A stretch of DNA of 64,000 nucleotides from the NCBI GenBank assembly GCA_965229635.1, contig OZ245894.1, positions 5,704,001-5,768,000 on the forward strand. The letters run 5' to 3'. The position numbers and the translations under genes were made by a program. Origin of the DNA: BQJU01 sp965229635 (lineage in GTDB: Bacteria; Bacteroidota; Bacteroidia; Chitinophagales; Saprospiraceae). The notes beneath the pieces were generated by a model. It was not told the origin of the DNA, did no database searches, and worked only from the letters and a program-made list of their open reading frames with translations. Positions 42,899 through 51,221 of this stretch are shown here, piece by piece. Numbering within the stretch: the stretch's first letter is position 1; each line of letters begins with the position of its first letter.

Positions 42899-43993
42899 TT
42901 ATAAAGGGTATTCAATGGTTGTAGTGTCCGTCAAAGTTCTTAAAAAAGCGATCAAATCCGCTTTGTCCTGCGGGGATAAATGCAATTTCCTGACATTTGG
43001 ATTCAAATTCTCCGCAAAGTGGCCACCGGCAGCATAGTGATCTACCACCTCATCCAGGGTTTCGAATCGGCCGTCGTGCATATAAGGGGCAGTCAGTTCG
43101 ACATTGCGTAGGCTGGGTACCCGAAATCGACCGATGTCATAGCGAATACCCGTCACAGCGCCTCTTCCCTGATCGGGGAAATCGTCCAACTGACTGACCT
43201 TTTGAATGCCATTATTTAAAAAGTCTAAATTCGTAAATAAGGGATCCAGGTGGCAGTGTCCACATTCGGAAACCGGCAAATGTTCCGGATCGGCATCAAA
43301 AAAGATGGTAAAACCGCGCTGTTCTGACTCGGTGAAGGTCGCTTCTCCCCGCATCACCTGATCATATTTGGCATTAAAACTCACCAGGGTGCGTTCATAT
43401 TGTGCCAGGGCTTTTGCCACCAGAAATCGATTGATACTATCGGGCATCTGCACGCCAAAAGCTTTCCTAAATAATGCAGGGTATTCGGCATGTTGCCGTA
43501 TCCTACTTTCCACTTCTTCCCAGGTATTATCCATTTCCAGAGTATCCTCGATGGGAATCAGCGCCTGCGCCTCAAGTGAAGGTGCACGACCATCCCAAAA
43601 CAGGCCCTTATAAAAATAGCCAACATTGACCAATGACATCGCACTGCGGTGTCCTTCCAACTGACGGATACCTTTGCTCCGGGCCAGGCCATCCGTAAAT
43701 GCCTTCTCGGGTTGATGACAATTGGCGCAGGCCATCGTGCTATCAACGGAAAGGATGGGGTCAAAAAAGAGCTTTCGCCCCAATGCAATGCCTTCTTCCG
43801 TCAGTGGATTATCGGCAGGAATCAACATCTTCACGAATTGCTCGGATTCCTGTAACGTATAGGACGTGGGTTGGAAAGGAATATCTGCCAGCGACTCTTC
43901 ATCCATCGTTAAATCAGAGCTGCACTTCGTGAGCAGAAATATACAACTCCCGATCCCCACTAGTAGTAAGAGTGATCTTAGTCGTATGCTCAT
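42899..43993 (-). CDS. MauG/MbnH-like di-haem peroxidase lipoprotein, paralogue 3
   Basis: The 364-residue protein has a lipoprotein signal (VGIGSCIFLLTKC region) and two haem motifs, CANCH (in SVDSTMACANCHQPEKAFTD) and CGHCH (in VSECGHCHLDPLFTN). The core blocks LFWDGRAPSLEAQALIPIED and LRNVELTAPYMHDGRFETLDEVVDHY are conserved. It is the most diverged of the three (for example YFYKG for the NPNGF/NDGF region), and it lies nearest the MbnP-like genes, 61 bp downstream of the first of them. It may be the ancestral partner. Confidence 0.88.
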   Translation of the reverse strand: MSIRLRSLLLLVGIGSCIFLLTKCSSDLTMDEESLADIPFQPTSYTLQESEQFVKMLIPADNPLTEEGIALGRKLFFDPILSVDSTMACANCHQPEKAFTDGLARSKGIRQLEGHRSAMSLVNVGYFYKGLFWDGRAPSLEAQALIPIEDTLEMDNTWEEVESRIRQHAEYPALFRKAFGVQMPDSINRFLVAKALAQYERTLVSFNAKYDQVMRGEATFTESEQRGFTIFFDADPEHLPVSECGHCHLDPLFTNLDFLNNGIQKVSQLDDFPDQGRGAVTGIRYDIGRFRVPSLRNVELTAPYMHDGRFETLDEVVDHYAAGGHFAENLNPNVRKLHLSPQDKADLIAFLRTLTDTTTIEYPL

Positions 43994-44054
43994 AATGCTT
44001 TAGTTATAATATGCTGGCCAACCTGGTGCTTTATAATAGGTAACAGTGGTAAAT

Positions 44055-44825
44055 TTACTCCAGGGTGATGGCTGTTGCCAAACGCCGCGCGATGCCTTCG
44101 TAAATCTCCGGGTTATTGCTATGATCCTGGGTCACTTCCCGGAAATCAATCCAGTCATCGGCTCCATTATCCAACACCTGTTTAAGATTTACTGAAAAAT
44201 TAATTTTCCGCATTTCCCCGCCCACTACTTCCAGATCAATGGGGAAAGTCAACTCCTGGTAAAGGCTCTTATGACCAGAGTGAAAGGTCAGTTTGCCATC
44301 GTTGGTGTATTCACCATCGCCATCCAGGTCAGCATTGCCTTCAATTTTGGTATAAACATAACCCAATGCTGCCGACCAGTAGTGGTCATCCAGAGGATGC
44401 GGCGGTGTATAATCGCTGGGATTGGTGCTGTTGAGCGCTTCCGTCAATCCCAGTCCAATTTGTATTTGTGCATATTTCCCATCGGGAATCTGATCGTAGG
44501 TAAAGCTAATGCCTTGATTGGCCGCAGTTTCATCCACCACTTCCTTGAAGCTTACCAATTCTACATCTGACAAGGGAACTGTGGTTGTTTGATCAGGCGC
44601 ACTGCCGATCAGCTTGATTTCGGAAATGTAAAACTGAAACAATTGCAGCTTCAGCTTCATGCCTTCTTCATAGTCGTATTCTTTAGCGAACATGACCAGC
44701 GGTTCACTTTCGTATTTTCCTTTAAAGTTTAAGGTCACTTCACCCGTAGTCGGCTCAACAGTTTTATTACAGTCAGCAGCCATCAGGAGCATTCCGAGAA
44801 TTCCCAGAAAAAGTATTTTTTTCAT
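44055..44825 (-). CDS. MbnP family lipoprotein, with candidate modified Trp
   Basis: The 256-residue lipoprotein (lipobox LLMAADC, Cys19) has the MbnP pattern: VTLNFKGKYESEPLVM, MKLKLQLFQFYISEIKLI, YAQIQIGLGLTEALNS, HPLDDHYWSAALGYVYTKIEG and FHSGHKSLYQELTFPIDLEV. Members bind copper after an MbnH-type di-haem enzyme oxidises a conserved Trp to kynurenine. Trp150 in HYWSAALGY is the candidate, by position and context only; equating it with the modified residue is inference. Three such di-haem enzymes follow immediately. Two His-rich segments (PPHPLDDH and FHSGH) may supply copper ligands. Confidence 0.8.
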   Translation of the reverse strand: MKKILFLGILGMLLMAADCNKTVEPTTGEVTLNFKGKYESEPLVMFAKEYDYEEGMKLKLQLFQFYISEIKLIGSAPDQTTTVPLSDVELVSFKEVVDETAANQGISFTYDQIPDGKYAQIQIGLGLTEALNSTNPSDYTPPHPLDDHYWSAALGYVYTKIEGNADLDGDGEYTNDGKLTFHSGHKSLYQELTFPIDLEVVGGEMRKINFSVNLKQVLDNGADDWIDFREVTQDHSNNPEIYEGIARRLATAITLE

Positions 44826-44853
44826 AATGAGAGACTTTTAGAAATAATAACGC

Positions 44854-45762
44854 CTACTTCGACTCAATGTTAACAAAAGAAAAGGCATCTGCAATCTGTT
44901 GAACAAATTTCGCGGCGATTTCCTCCTCCGTGTCATTACGTACGTCAACATTGGCAAACCAGACCAAATAATCAACCCTCAAAGTAAGCAAAAGGTTGAA
45001 GCCTTCAAGGTGATTAAAGTCACTGGGCAAGTCAATTTCTACGGGTATGGTGCCGTCATTTAAATCGGTAGTCACTACCCGCGGAATGGTATCGGTAGCC
45101 ACTGTATCCTGAAACAAGGTGGTCTTGGAGTAATAATACCGTCCATCCTGGAAGTTGTACATGGTATCGGTTTGCACTGCCAGTGGATTTCCAGCTGGAA
45201 AATCCCTCGCATTGAGGCGATTGAGATCTTCATAAAGGCCCACATTAAAACGCAATTTGTCAAACTGGCCGGTTTCCCGAAAATCGCCAACGCTAAAGGT
45301 CGGAGAAATGCCGGCATTGACCAGCAACCAGTCCGGGATAAAAGTCACCAGCTCCGGATCACCGGTTGGGTTCAGGTCAATCTCCAGGGTTTCATCGATG
45401 CGAAGCACGGTACCATCTGATCTGAGTAGCTCGAAATTAGAGAGATAATATTGAATATTCCGGATGCGGAAAGGTTGATCCGCAACATCATAATAGATGG
45501 AGTCATTATACCCCAATCGGTAGGCCGTAGTATCATTCACAACCACCCGATGCTGTATCTGCAATTGAAGATTGGGATAGTTGCAGCAATCCTCAATGGG
45601 TTGATCCGTACAGTAAATGTCTGCACTTGGATCAAAATTGGTGGCGCGAATATCCAGGCATCCTTCTTTGTCTTCGTAACACCCGGTGAGTAGCACCGGG
45701 ATCAGAAAGAGCGTTAATTTCCACAGGCTTTCGCCAAAATAGCCACTACAAACTTTGTTCAT
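44854..45762 (-). CDS. MbnP-like lipoprotein lacking the conserved Trp
   Basis: The 302-residue lipoprotein starts MNKVCSGYFGESLWKL and has a lipobox LLTGC. The start is supported by GAAGGAATATG, and it overlaps the exonuclease stop. After a Cys-rich segment (TDQPIEDCCNYPN) it shows the MbnP fold pattern: FRIRNIQYYLSNFELLRSDG, KLRFNVGLYEDLNRLNARDF and TMYNFQDGRYYYSKTTLF. The last block aligns with HYWSAALGYVYTK of the neighbouring MbnP, with Asn replacing Trp. If so, this protein cannot be modified in the same way and may have another role, such as scaffold or partner. It is encoded 28 bp upstream of the Trp-containing MbnP. Confidence 0.7.
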   Translation of the reverse strand: MNKVCSGYFGESLWKLTLFLIPVLLTGCYEDKEGCLDIRATNFDPSADIYCTDQPIEDCCNYPNLQLQIQHRVVVNDTTAYRLGYNDSIYYDVADQPFRIRNIQYYLSNFELLRSDGTVLRIDETLEIDLNPTGDPELVTFIPDWLLVNAGISPTFSVGDFRETGQFDKLRFNVGLYEDLNRLNARDFPAGNPLAVQTDTMYNFQDGRYYYSKTTLFQDTVATDTIPRVVTTDLNDGTIPVEIDLPSDFNHLEGFNLLLTLRVDYLVWFANVDVRNDTEEEIAAKFVQQIADAFSFVNIESK

Positions 45763-46561
45763 ATTCCTTCAACAACTTTTTGACCAGCTGCTTCACTTGT
45801 GAAGAGAATTCTTTATTGAGAATCCAGTTATAATAGTGCCGGTCTTTATAAAGGGTTTCACCAACCGGCTTGCCGTTGTACTTGCCAAAAGCAAATACCG
45901 GAACGCCATTGGTATCCAGTTTCATCTTTTGGGTAGCATCCAGGAAGCGCATATCGTTGGTAAACTCGTGCAAGGCTTGAATATCCTTTTTGATGGGCGC
46001 TTCACTTACTGCTCCATCATTATCAACGTAATCAACGTTTTCGTATTTTTCCAACTGGCCCTTAAATACCTCAATGGTCGCTTTGACATCAGCCAGCGCA
46101 TCGTGGGCATCTTCCAGGTCCTGGTCGCAATAATACTTCAGCGCAGCCTTGAGGGTACGCGGTTCCATCTTGTAAAAAATGCGCTGCACATCAATCTGCC
46201 GACGACGATCCATATCCAGCTCCATGCCCACCCGGGCAAACTCTTCCATCAGGATGGGAATATCAAAACGGTTGGAATTGTACCCGGCCAGGTCTGAATT
46301 ACCGATAAAATCGTACAACTTTTGGGCGACTTGCTGAAAGACGGGTTTATTGGCTACATCTTTGGGCAGAATGCCGTGCACACCCATGGCTTCCTCCGAG
46401 ATGGGAATACCGGGATTGATCAACATCGACAATTCCTCCGGCTCCTTGTCGCCGGGATGGAATTTGATAATGGCAATTTGAATGATGCGATCTCTGACGA
46501 CACTGAGACCGGTGGCTTCGATGTCAAAAAAACAAAGCGGTCGGTCAAGTTGAAAATCCAT
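45746..46561 (-). CDS. DnaQ-like 3'-5' exonuclease
   Basis: This 271-residue protein has the DEDDh exonuclease signature: FFDIEATGL (D13 and E15), GYNSNRFDIPILMEEF, and DAHDALADVKATIEVF with the His and Asp of motif III. A C-terminal domain (about 215-265, FAFGKYNGKPVGETLYKDRHYYNWILNKEF) is the small exonuclease-associated domain seen with DNA polymerase III epsilon-like proteins. It probably proofreads or trims DNA. The stop overlaps the start of the MbnP-like gene by 17 bp and the gene lies 16 bp after apbE. A repair enzyme in a redox operon is odd, and co-transcription is only suggested by spacing. Confidence 0.85.
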   Translation of the reverse strand: MDFQLDRPLCFFDIEATGLSVVRDRIIQIAIIKFHPGDKEPEELSMLINPGIPISEEAMGVHGILPKDVANKPVFQQVAQKLYDFIGNSDLAGYNSNRFDIPILMEEFARVGMELDMDRRRQIDVQRIFYKMEPRTLKAALKYYCDQDLEDAHDALADVKATIEVFKGQLEKYENVDYVDNDGAVSEAPIKKDIQALHEFTNDMRFLDATQKMKLDTNGVPVFAFGKYNGKPVGETLYKDRHYYNWILNKEFSSQVKQLVKKLLKEYEQSL

Positions 46562-46577
46562 TGTATATCGGTTTTGG

Positions 46578-47642
46578 CTATTTTTTAAATAATTCGTTCA
46601 AACCGCTGGTATAATCGGTTTGTAAATTGCCGTCCTCCTGGCTGACAATAAAATAAGCTTCTATCTCTGGCAATTGATCCGCCAAGGCTTTGGCTCTTTC
46701 GTAGCCCATCACCATAAAGGCCGTGGCATAGGCATCAGCTACGACACAGGTTGGCGCAAAAACCGAAGCACTTAACAGGCGACTCCGTTCCGGAAATCCC
46801 GTTTTGGGGTTGATGGTATGGCTGTATTTTACGCCATCTACTTCGTAGAAATTGCGGTAGTTTCCTGAGGTCGCAATGGCTTGATTGTTAAGGGGCACCG
46901 CCACCTGTATTTCATCAACGGCGGCCTCTTCCCTGGGCACATTGATGCCGATTTTCCAGGCATCCCCCCGTGGGCTTTGGCCTTTTGCGCTGGCTTCGCC
47001 ACCAATGTCCACCAGGTAGTTACTGATTCCTTTATCCTTGAGCAGATCGCCTACGGCATCTACCGCGTAGCCTTTGGCGCAAGCACTAAAATCCAGCTGT
47101 ACTCCCGGCGCTTTCTTTTGCAAGGAATACGCTCCTTCCTGCTTTACTAATGCTATTTTAGAGAACCCAACAAATTGCATCAGCGAGTCGATCTTCTGCC
47201 GATCTATATCCGTTACCGGTTTCTTTTCAGTATATCCAAATCCCCAGTAATTGACCAGAGGCATGACCGTGGGGTCAAAACTGCCCTCCGTCTTTTCAAA
47301 AACCGTATGGGCCACTTCAAAGTTACGCAGAAAGTGATTGAGTCGATCTTTATCCACGTTTTCAGACCAGCTATAGTCATTTTGGGCCTGATTGATCCGT
47401 GAAATCGTTGAGGTGTCAATATAAGTGGAAACCTCTTCATTGATTTCCACCAAAAGTTGATCAATTTCCGCTTGAAAATCGCGCTGCTGTTGATCCAGAT
47501 AAGTCACCCGATAATAGGTGCCCATCGTTTTGCCCTGCAGTTGGACGGCTTCGGGAGTAGCTTGCTCCTTCGAGCTGGAAGGTGCCTCGCAGCCCAACAG
47601 TACAACAAAGAACAGAAGTGGAAATATCTTTTGCAGCATCAT
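46578..47642 (-). CDS. apbE: FAD:protein FMN transferase (ApbE) lipoprotein
   Basis: The 354-residue lipoprotein (start ATG at 47642, a GTG at 47663 is longer; lipobox VVLLGC) attaches FMN to Thr or Ser of partner proteins through a phosphoester bond. Motifs: GKTMGTYYRVTYL, DSLMQFVGFSKIALV, VQLDFSACAKGYAVDAV (metal and FAD site), GISNYLVDIGGEASAKGQSP, and SHTINPKTGFPERSRLLSASV. The family supplies flavin to Nqr/Rnf-type complexes. No such genes are in the window. The gene overlaps doxX by 4 bp and lies in the terC-doxX-apbE-exonuclease-MbnP/MbnH block. Confidence 0.92.
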   Translation of the reverse strand: MMLQKIFPLLFFVVLLGCEAPSSSKEQATPEAVQLQGKTMGTYYRVTYLDQQQRDFQAEIDQLLVEINEEVSTYIDTSTISRINQAQNDYSWSENVDKDRLNHFLRNFEVAHTVFEKTEGSFDPTVMPLVNYWGFGYTEKKPVTDIDRQKIDSLMQFVGFSKIALVKQEGAYSLQKKAPGVQLDFSACAKGYAVDAVGDLLKDKGISNYLVDIGGEASAKGQSPRGDAWKIGINVPREEAAVDEIQVAVPLNNQAIATSGNYRNFYEVDGVKYSHTINPKTGFPERSRLLSASVFAPTCVVADAYATAFMVMGYERAKALADQLPEIEAYFIVSQEDGNLQTDYTSGLNELFKK

Positions 47643-48040
47643 GCGCCAACTGTTTTCCTCCACTGAGCATCAATTGAATACCAGCCCGGTCCAGTCAGCA
47701 ACAAGGCAATGAAAGGGACCAGATATAAAATGGCCTTTTCAATACGCCCCAGCGGATCGCCCAGGTGTACAAAAAAGATCGCCACCAGCATGGTAAAAAT
47801 CAAGGGAATAGTAGCATAACGGGTAAACAGCCCAATCATGATCAAAAAGGCACAAATAATTTCGGCAAATACTGCCATAAAAAGTGATAAGGTAGGCCCC
47901 AAACCAATTGGATCACCAAATTCATAGGGTGGTCCGGCCATTATCTTGCCTACTTTACCCCAGCCGTGACCAAGAATCATCAGTCCGCCAAAAGTTAATC
48001 TTATCAGCAATAGTGCAAAGTCTATTCTTCTAGTGATCAT
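47639..48040 (-). CDS. DoxX family membrane protein
   Basis: The 133-residue protein has four hydrophobic segments and the DoxX pattern: LLLIRLTFGGLMILGHGWGKVGKIMAG near the N-terminus, LFMAVFAEIICAFLIMIGLFTRYATIPLIFTMLVAIFFVHLGDP in the middle and LYLVPFIALLLTGPGWYSID at the end. DoxX proteins take part in quinone-linked or membrane redox processes, mostly undefined. It lies 19 bp after terC and overlaps apbE, so the three form one transcription unit. Confidence 0.85.
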   Translation of the reverse strand: MITRRIDFALLLIRLTFGGLMILGHGWGKVGKIMAGPPYEFGDPIGLGPTLSLFMAVFAEIICAFLIMIGLFTRYATIPLIFTMLVAIFFVHLGDPLGRIEKAILYLVPFIALLLTGPGWYSIDAQWRKTVGA

Positions 48041-48059
48041 GTATGGTGTTGTTTTTCAA

Positions 48060-48914
48060 TTATTTCTCGAGGAACCCTTCCCGTACAGCTTCCTCCTTAA
48101 CTCCATGCAATTGAACGGGTTTTGATGGCTTTTTGTTCTTGCGCAGTCGCATATTGAGAAACTCCACAAATAGTGAAAAAGCAATAGCAAAATAGAGATA
48201 GCCTTTTGGTACAGCCCCCACAGAGCCCCCTGCAATAGTCAAATGTGCCAGATGCGCCCCTTCGGCAATCAACATAAATCCGATGAGGATGAGGAAGGCC
48301 AGTCCCAACATTTGGATGGTTGGGTGTTTGTTTACAAAGTTGCCTACAGGCACGGCAAACAACATCATAATGAGCACAGACACAACCACCGCCACAATCA
48401 TAATAATCAAGGCACCGGTAAGACCATTGGTCATCCCTACCGCAGTCAAAATTGAGTCAAAAGAGAAAACGATATTGATGAGCGTAATTTGAATGATCGC
48501 ATTGGTCATTGATGACTTGACTTTGCTCTTGTTGCCGTGTTCATCCACATGTTCTTCTCCCTCCAGTTTGTGGTGGATTTCCGTAGTACTTTTGTAAAGA
48601 AGGAATATTCCACCGGCAATCAGGATCATGCTTTGTCCTGAAAAGCCACCTTCCAGCCAACTGTAGTGAAATTCAAACCAGGGTTCTTCCATTGCTACCA
48701 GCCAGGAAACCCCGAAAAGCAACACAATACGCATCACCATAGCCAGAATCAGGCCGATATTGGTAGCCCTTGGGCGCTCTTCCGGCTCCAGTTTATTAGC
48801 CGCAATGGAAATGAAAATAATGTTGTCGATCCCTAACACAATTTCCAGGAAAGTCAGGGTTAACAGACTCATCCATACTTCTGCGCTGGCCAAATCCGGC
48901 ATGATAAATTCCAT
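48060..48914 (-). CDS. TerC family integral membrane protein
   Basis: The ATG at 48914 gives 284 residues beginning MEFIMPDLASAEVW; a TTG at 48923 adds three. TerC signatures are LTLTFLEIVLGIDNIIFISIAANKL, then NAIIQITLINIVFSFDSILTAVGMTNGL, and the two Asp in these segments are the metal-site residues of the family. A cytoplasmic acidic/His loop (HHKLEGEEHVDEHGNKSK) separates the halves. TerC proteins handle metal ions such as manganese during metalation of exported proteins. Its lead position next to copper-related genes could connect it to metal handling; this is inference. Confidence 0.9.
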   Translation of the reverse strand: MEFIMPDLASAEVWMSLLTLTFLEIVLGIDNIIFISIAANKLEPEERPRATNIGLILAMVMRIVLLFGVSWLVAMEEPWFEFHYSWLEGGFSGQSMILIAGGIFLLYKSTTEIHHKLEGEEHVDEHGNKSKVKSSMTNAIIQITLINIVFSFDSILTAVGMTNGLTGALIIMIVAVVVSVLIMMLFAVPVGNFVNKHPTIQMLGLAFLILIGFMLIAEGAHLAHLTIAGGSVGAVPKGYLYFAIAFSLFVEFLNMRLRKNKKPSKPVQLHGVKEEAVREGFLEK

Positions 48915-48990
48915 ATTGGTCAAAGGTTTTGTTTAGGCTGCAATTTTACGAAAAAAAAGGCTTTCTTCGGGGTAAACCAATTACAAGTTT

Positions 48991-48998
48991 TAATTTTG
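48991..48998 (+). promoter_or_regulatory. Candidate -7 promoter element for the DUF6495-like gene
   Basis: TAATTTTG matches TAnnTTTG exactly and is 25 bp before the ATG at 49024, in the divergent region shared with terC. Confidence 0.5.
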
Positions 48999-49023
48999 CC
49001 CGGAACTTAAAAATAGACCATTC

Positions 49024-49506
49024 ATGAAGTACCGCAGGTTGGCAATGGACGAATTACAGGAGCTGGAAAAAGATTTTATCAAATACCTCGCCGTCAACGC
49101 GATTACGGGCGACGATTGGGAGAAAATAAAGGCGCAGCAGCCAGAAGAAGCCGAAAAGCACATTGAAGTATTTAGCGACCTGGTCTTCGAACGCACCCTG
49201 CAAGACGTAGAATACCTGGAAATCAAAACGCCCAAAGACCTGCGCACTTTCCACTGCGAGAAAGACAAAATCAATATGTTGGGATTGCTGGTGGAAGGAG
49301 AAACTCAGCTCGACCTGACCCGCAATGACAGCCCCCAGCAAATGATGCAGATGCTCCAGGTTTCCGGTGCAAAACTGAAGATGTACAGCGGGCAGCGCGC
49401 CTACAAAGAAGAAAGAGAACTCGAATTGTTTAAATTGATGGAGCAGGGAGCCCTGATTTCCAGAGATGGGGCGATGTATAAGTTGTTGGCTCAACTCAAG
49501 GGGTAA
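49024..49506 (+). CDS. DUF6495-like cytoplasmic protein
   Basis: This 160-residue protein begins MKYRRLAMDELQELEKDFIK and continues YLAVNAITGDDWEKIKAQQP. This start and the segment FSDLVFERTLQDVEYLEIK fit a small Bacteroidota family I know as DUF6495. No signal peptide or membrane segment is seen. The C-terminal part (ELELFKLMEQGALISRDGAM YKLLAQL) is helical. The function is unknown. It is divergent from terC and ends 41 bp before the choice-of-anchor B gene. Confidence 0.6.
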   Translation: MKYRRLAMDELQELEKDFIKYLAVNAITGDDWEKIKAQQPEEAEKHIEVFSDLVFERTLQDVEYLEIKTPKDLRTFHCEKDKINMLGLLVEGETQLDLTRNDSPQQMMQMLQVSGAKLKMYSGQRAYKEERELELFKLMEQGALISRDGAMYKLLAQLKG

Positions 49507-49547
49507 GAGAAAAATTGGTGGGAATGGATGAAATCAAAAAATAATTG

Positions 49548-51125
49548 ATGATGCAAATATTCAGGATAAGACTTACGATTCTTGTTTTTAGCCTTCCAAT
49601 GGTGTCATTGCTGGCTCAGGATGCTCTCAATGTAGACCTCTATGCCCAGTTCAATCGTGGTGATGTGCGCTACTCAGGAAGTTGGGTTTATGTCGATGCC
49701 GAAGGACAGGAATACGCGCTGCTCGGCGCGCAAACCGGTACGGCGATTTATCAAATCAACGATAATGAGACTGTAACAGAAGTGGGATTCATTCCCGGCC
49801 CCGTGACCAACTGGCGGGAAATTACCGTCGTTGCGGATCATGCGTACGTAGTGACAGATGTACAGGGAGAAAACCATGGCATGCAGGTCATCGATTTGAG
49901 TAATTTGCCAGATGAAGCTCCGCTGGTAACTACCTACACCACCACTTTTACCAAAGGCCACATTATCCAGAAAGATATCTTTTCCGAAGATCCCTACGTT
50001 TACGTCAATGGCACCGGTAATAGTGATGGCGTGCGCATTATGGATATTTCCACTCCGGCAGATCCTGTGGAGGTGGGGTATTACGACCCCGGTTATTACA
50101 TTCACGATTGCCACGTGAGAGGCGACTTGCTTTTTGGGGCTGCATTCTACGAAGGCACCATGGACATTGTAGATATTTCCGACAAGACCAACCCGGTTTT
50201 GTTGACACAAATGATTATTCCGGGCGGCGCTGTGCACAGCTCTTCCTTGAGTCAGGACGGTAAATATTTGTTTATCGCTCCCGAGCAGGATGGTTTGCCG
50301 GCCAGGGTTTACAACATCGAAAATCTGGAAGAGCCCTACGAAGTGGCCCAGTATACCGCCAATATTGAAAGTTTGGTACACAACCCTTATGTTAAGGGTG
50401 ATTTTGCCTACATATCTCACAATACTGAAGGTTTTCGGGTGGTGGACTTCACCGATCCGGAGGTGCCGGTGGAGGTGGGTTACTACGACACCTGGTCAGA
50501 AGAAAGCGGCGGCTTTCATGGTTTGTGGTCGGCTTGTCCTTATCTGCCTTCCGGCAAAATTGTGGGTGGTAACCGCGAGGATGGTCTTTATGTCTGGACC
50601 TTCAATGGTGCGCGTGCCGGTCGGTTTTATGGGCATATTACTGATGCTTCGACGGATTTAATAATTGCGAATGCTACCGTGAGTGTGAATCCACAACTGG
50701 ATACCTTGTATTCTGACCTGATGGGGGATTTCAGTTCAGGTGCCCTTCCCGGTGATTACAGCCTGCTTGTTTCGGCGGATGGGTATCAGCCACAGGAAGT
50801 CAGTTTTTCCCTGGCTGCGGGAGATCAACTGCAGTTTGATATCGAATTGGAGCCCATCGCAAGTGACGTAAGCAGTGCAATAGCTGCCGATTTTCAAATA
50901 TTCCCCAATCCGGTAAAGGACCATGTAAATATTCAAGGTCCGGTAAACCATTTAAAGGAATTTAGGCTTTATAATCAAACTGGCCAACTTATTTTCCGTA
51001 AGGAAAACCTTCAACTTCCTGTGGAAATCAGCCTGAAGTCAATTTCATTGCCAGCGGGAAGTTATCGATATCAGTTGTTGGGTATGGATGGGCAGGTTTG
51101 GACCGGGCAGTTGGTGAGGGAATAG
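49548..51125 (+). CDS. Secreted choice-of-anchor B protein with T9SS sorting domain
   Basis: The start is an ATG at 49548 (a TTG at 49545 precedes it). The 525-residue protein has a signal peptide (ending SLLAQ) and a propeller of LVIVD-type repeats at about 25-365, such as VYVNGTGNSDGVRIMDISTP, MDIVDISDKTNPVLLTQMII and FRVVDFTDPEVPVEVGYYD. Many have the D-I/L-S pattern. A carboxypeptidase-regulatory-like domain (about 365-430) and a T9SS C-terminal sorting domain (IFPNPVKDHVNIQGPV to WTGQLVRE) follow. Choice-of-anchor B proteins are cell-surface or secreted, and their ligands are unknown. It is followed by a bidirectional hairpin before trmD. Confidence 0.88.
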   Translation: MMQIFRIRLTILVFSLPMVSLLAQDALNVDLYAQFNRGDVRYSGSWVYVDAEGQEYALLGAQTGTAIYQINDNETVTEVGFIPGPVTNWREITVVADHAYVVTDVQGENHGMQVIDLSNLPDEAPLVTTYTTTFTKGHIIQKDIFSEDPYVYVNGTGNSDGVRIMDISTPADPVEVGYYDPGYYIHDCHVRGDLLFGAAFYEGTMDIVDISDKTNPVLLTQMIIPGGAVHSSSLSQDGKYLFIAPEQDGLPARVYNIENLEEPYEVAQYTANIESLVHNPYVKGDFAYISHNTEGFRVVDFTDPEVPVEVGYYDTWSEESGGFHGLWSACPYLPSGKIVGGNREDGLYVWTFNGARAGRFYGHITDASTDLIIANATVSVNPQLDTLYSDLMGDFSSGALPGDYSLLVSADGYQPQEVSFSLAAGDQLQFDIELEPIASDVSSAIAADFQIFPNPVKDHVNIQGPVNHLKEFRLYNQTGQLIFRKENLQLPVEISLKSISLPAGSYRYQLLGMDGQVWTGQLVRE

Positions 51126-51165
51126 AAGTGTTGACGTCACTTATCAAGTCATGTCTACTATGGAT

Positions 51166-51221
51166 GAGGATTGCCAATCCTACTCATCATCGGATTAGCA
51201 ATCCTCCTCATCAGTTTTTTT
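51166..51221 (+). terminator. Terminator between the choice-of-anchor B gene and trmD
   Basis: GAGGATTGCCAATCC (51166-51180) and GGATTAGCAATCCTC (51192-51206) pair at 14 of 15 positions. A T7 run follows at 51215-51221 on the plus strand, overlapping the trmD stop codon. Confidence 0.75.
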
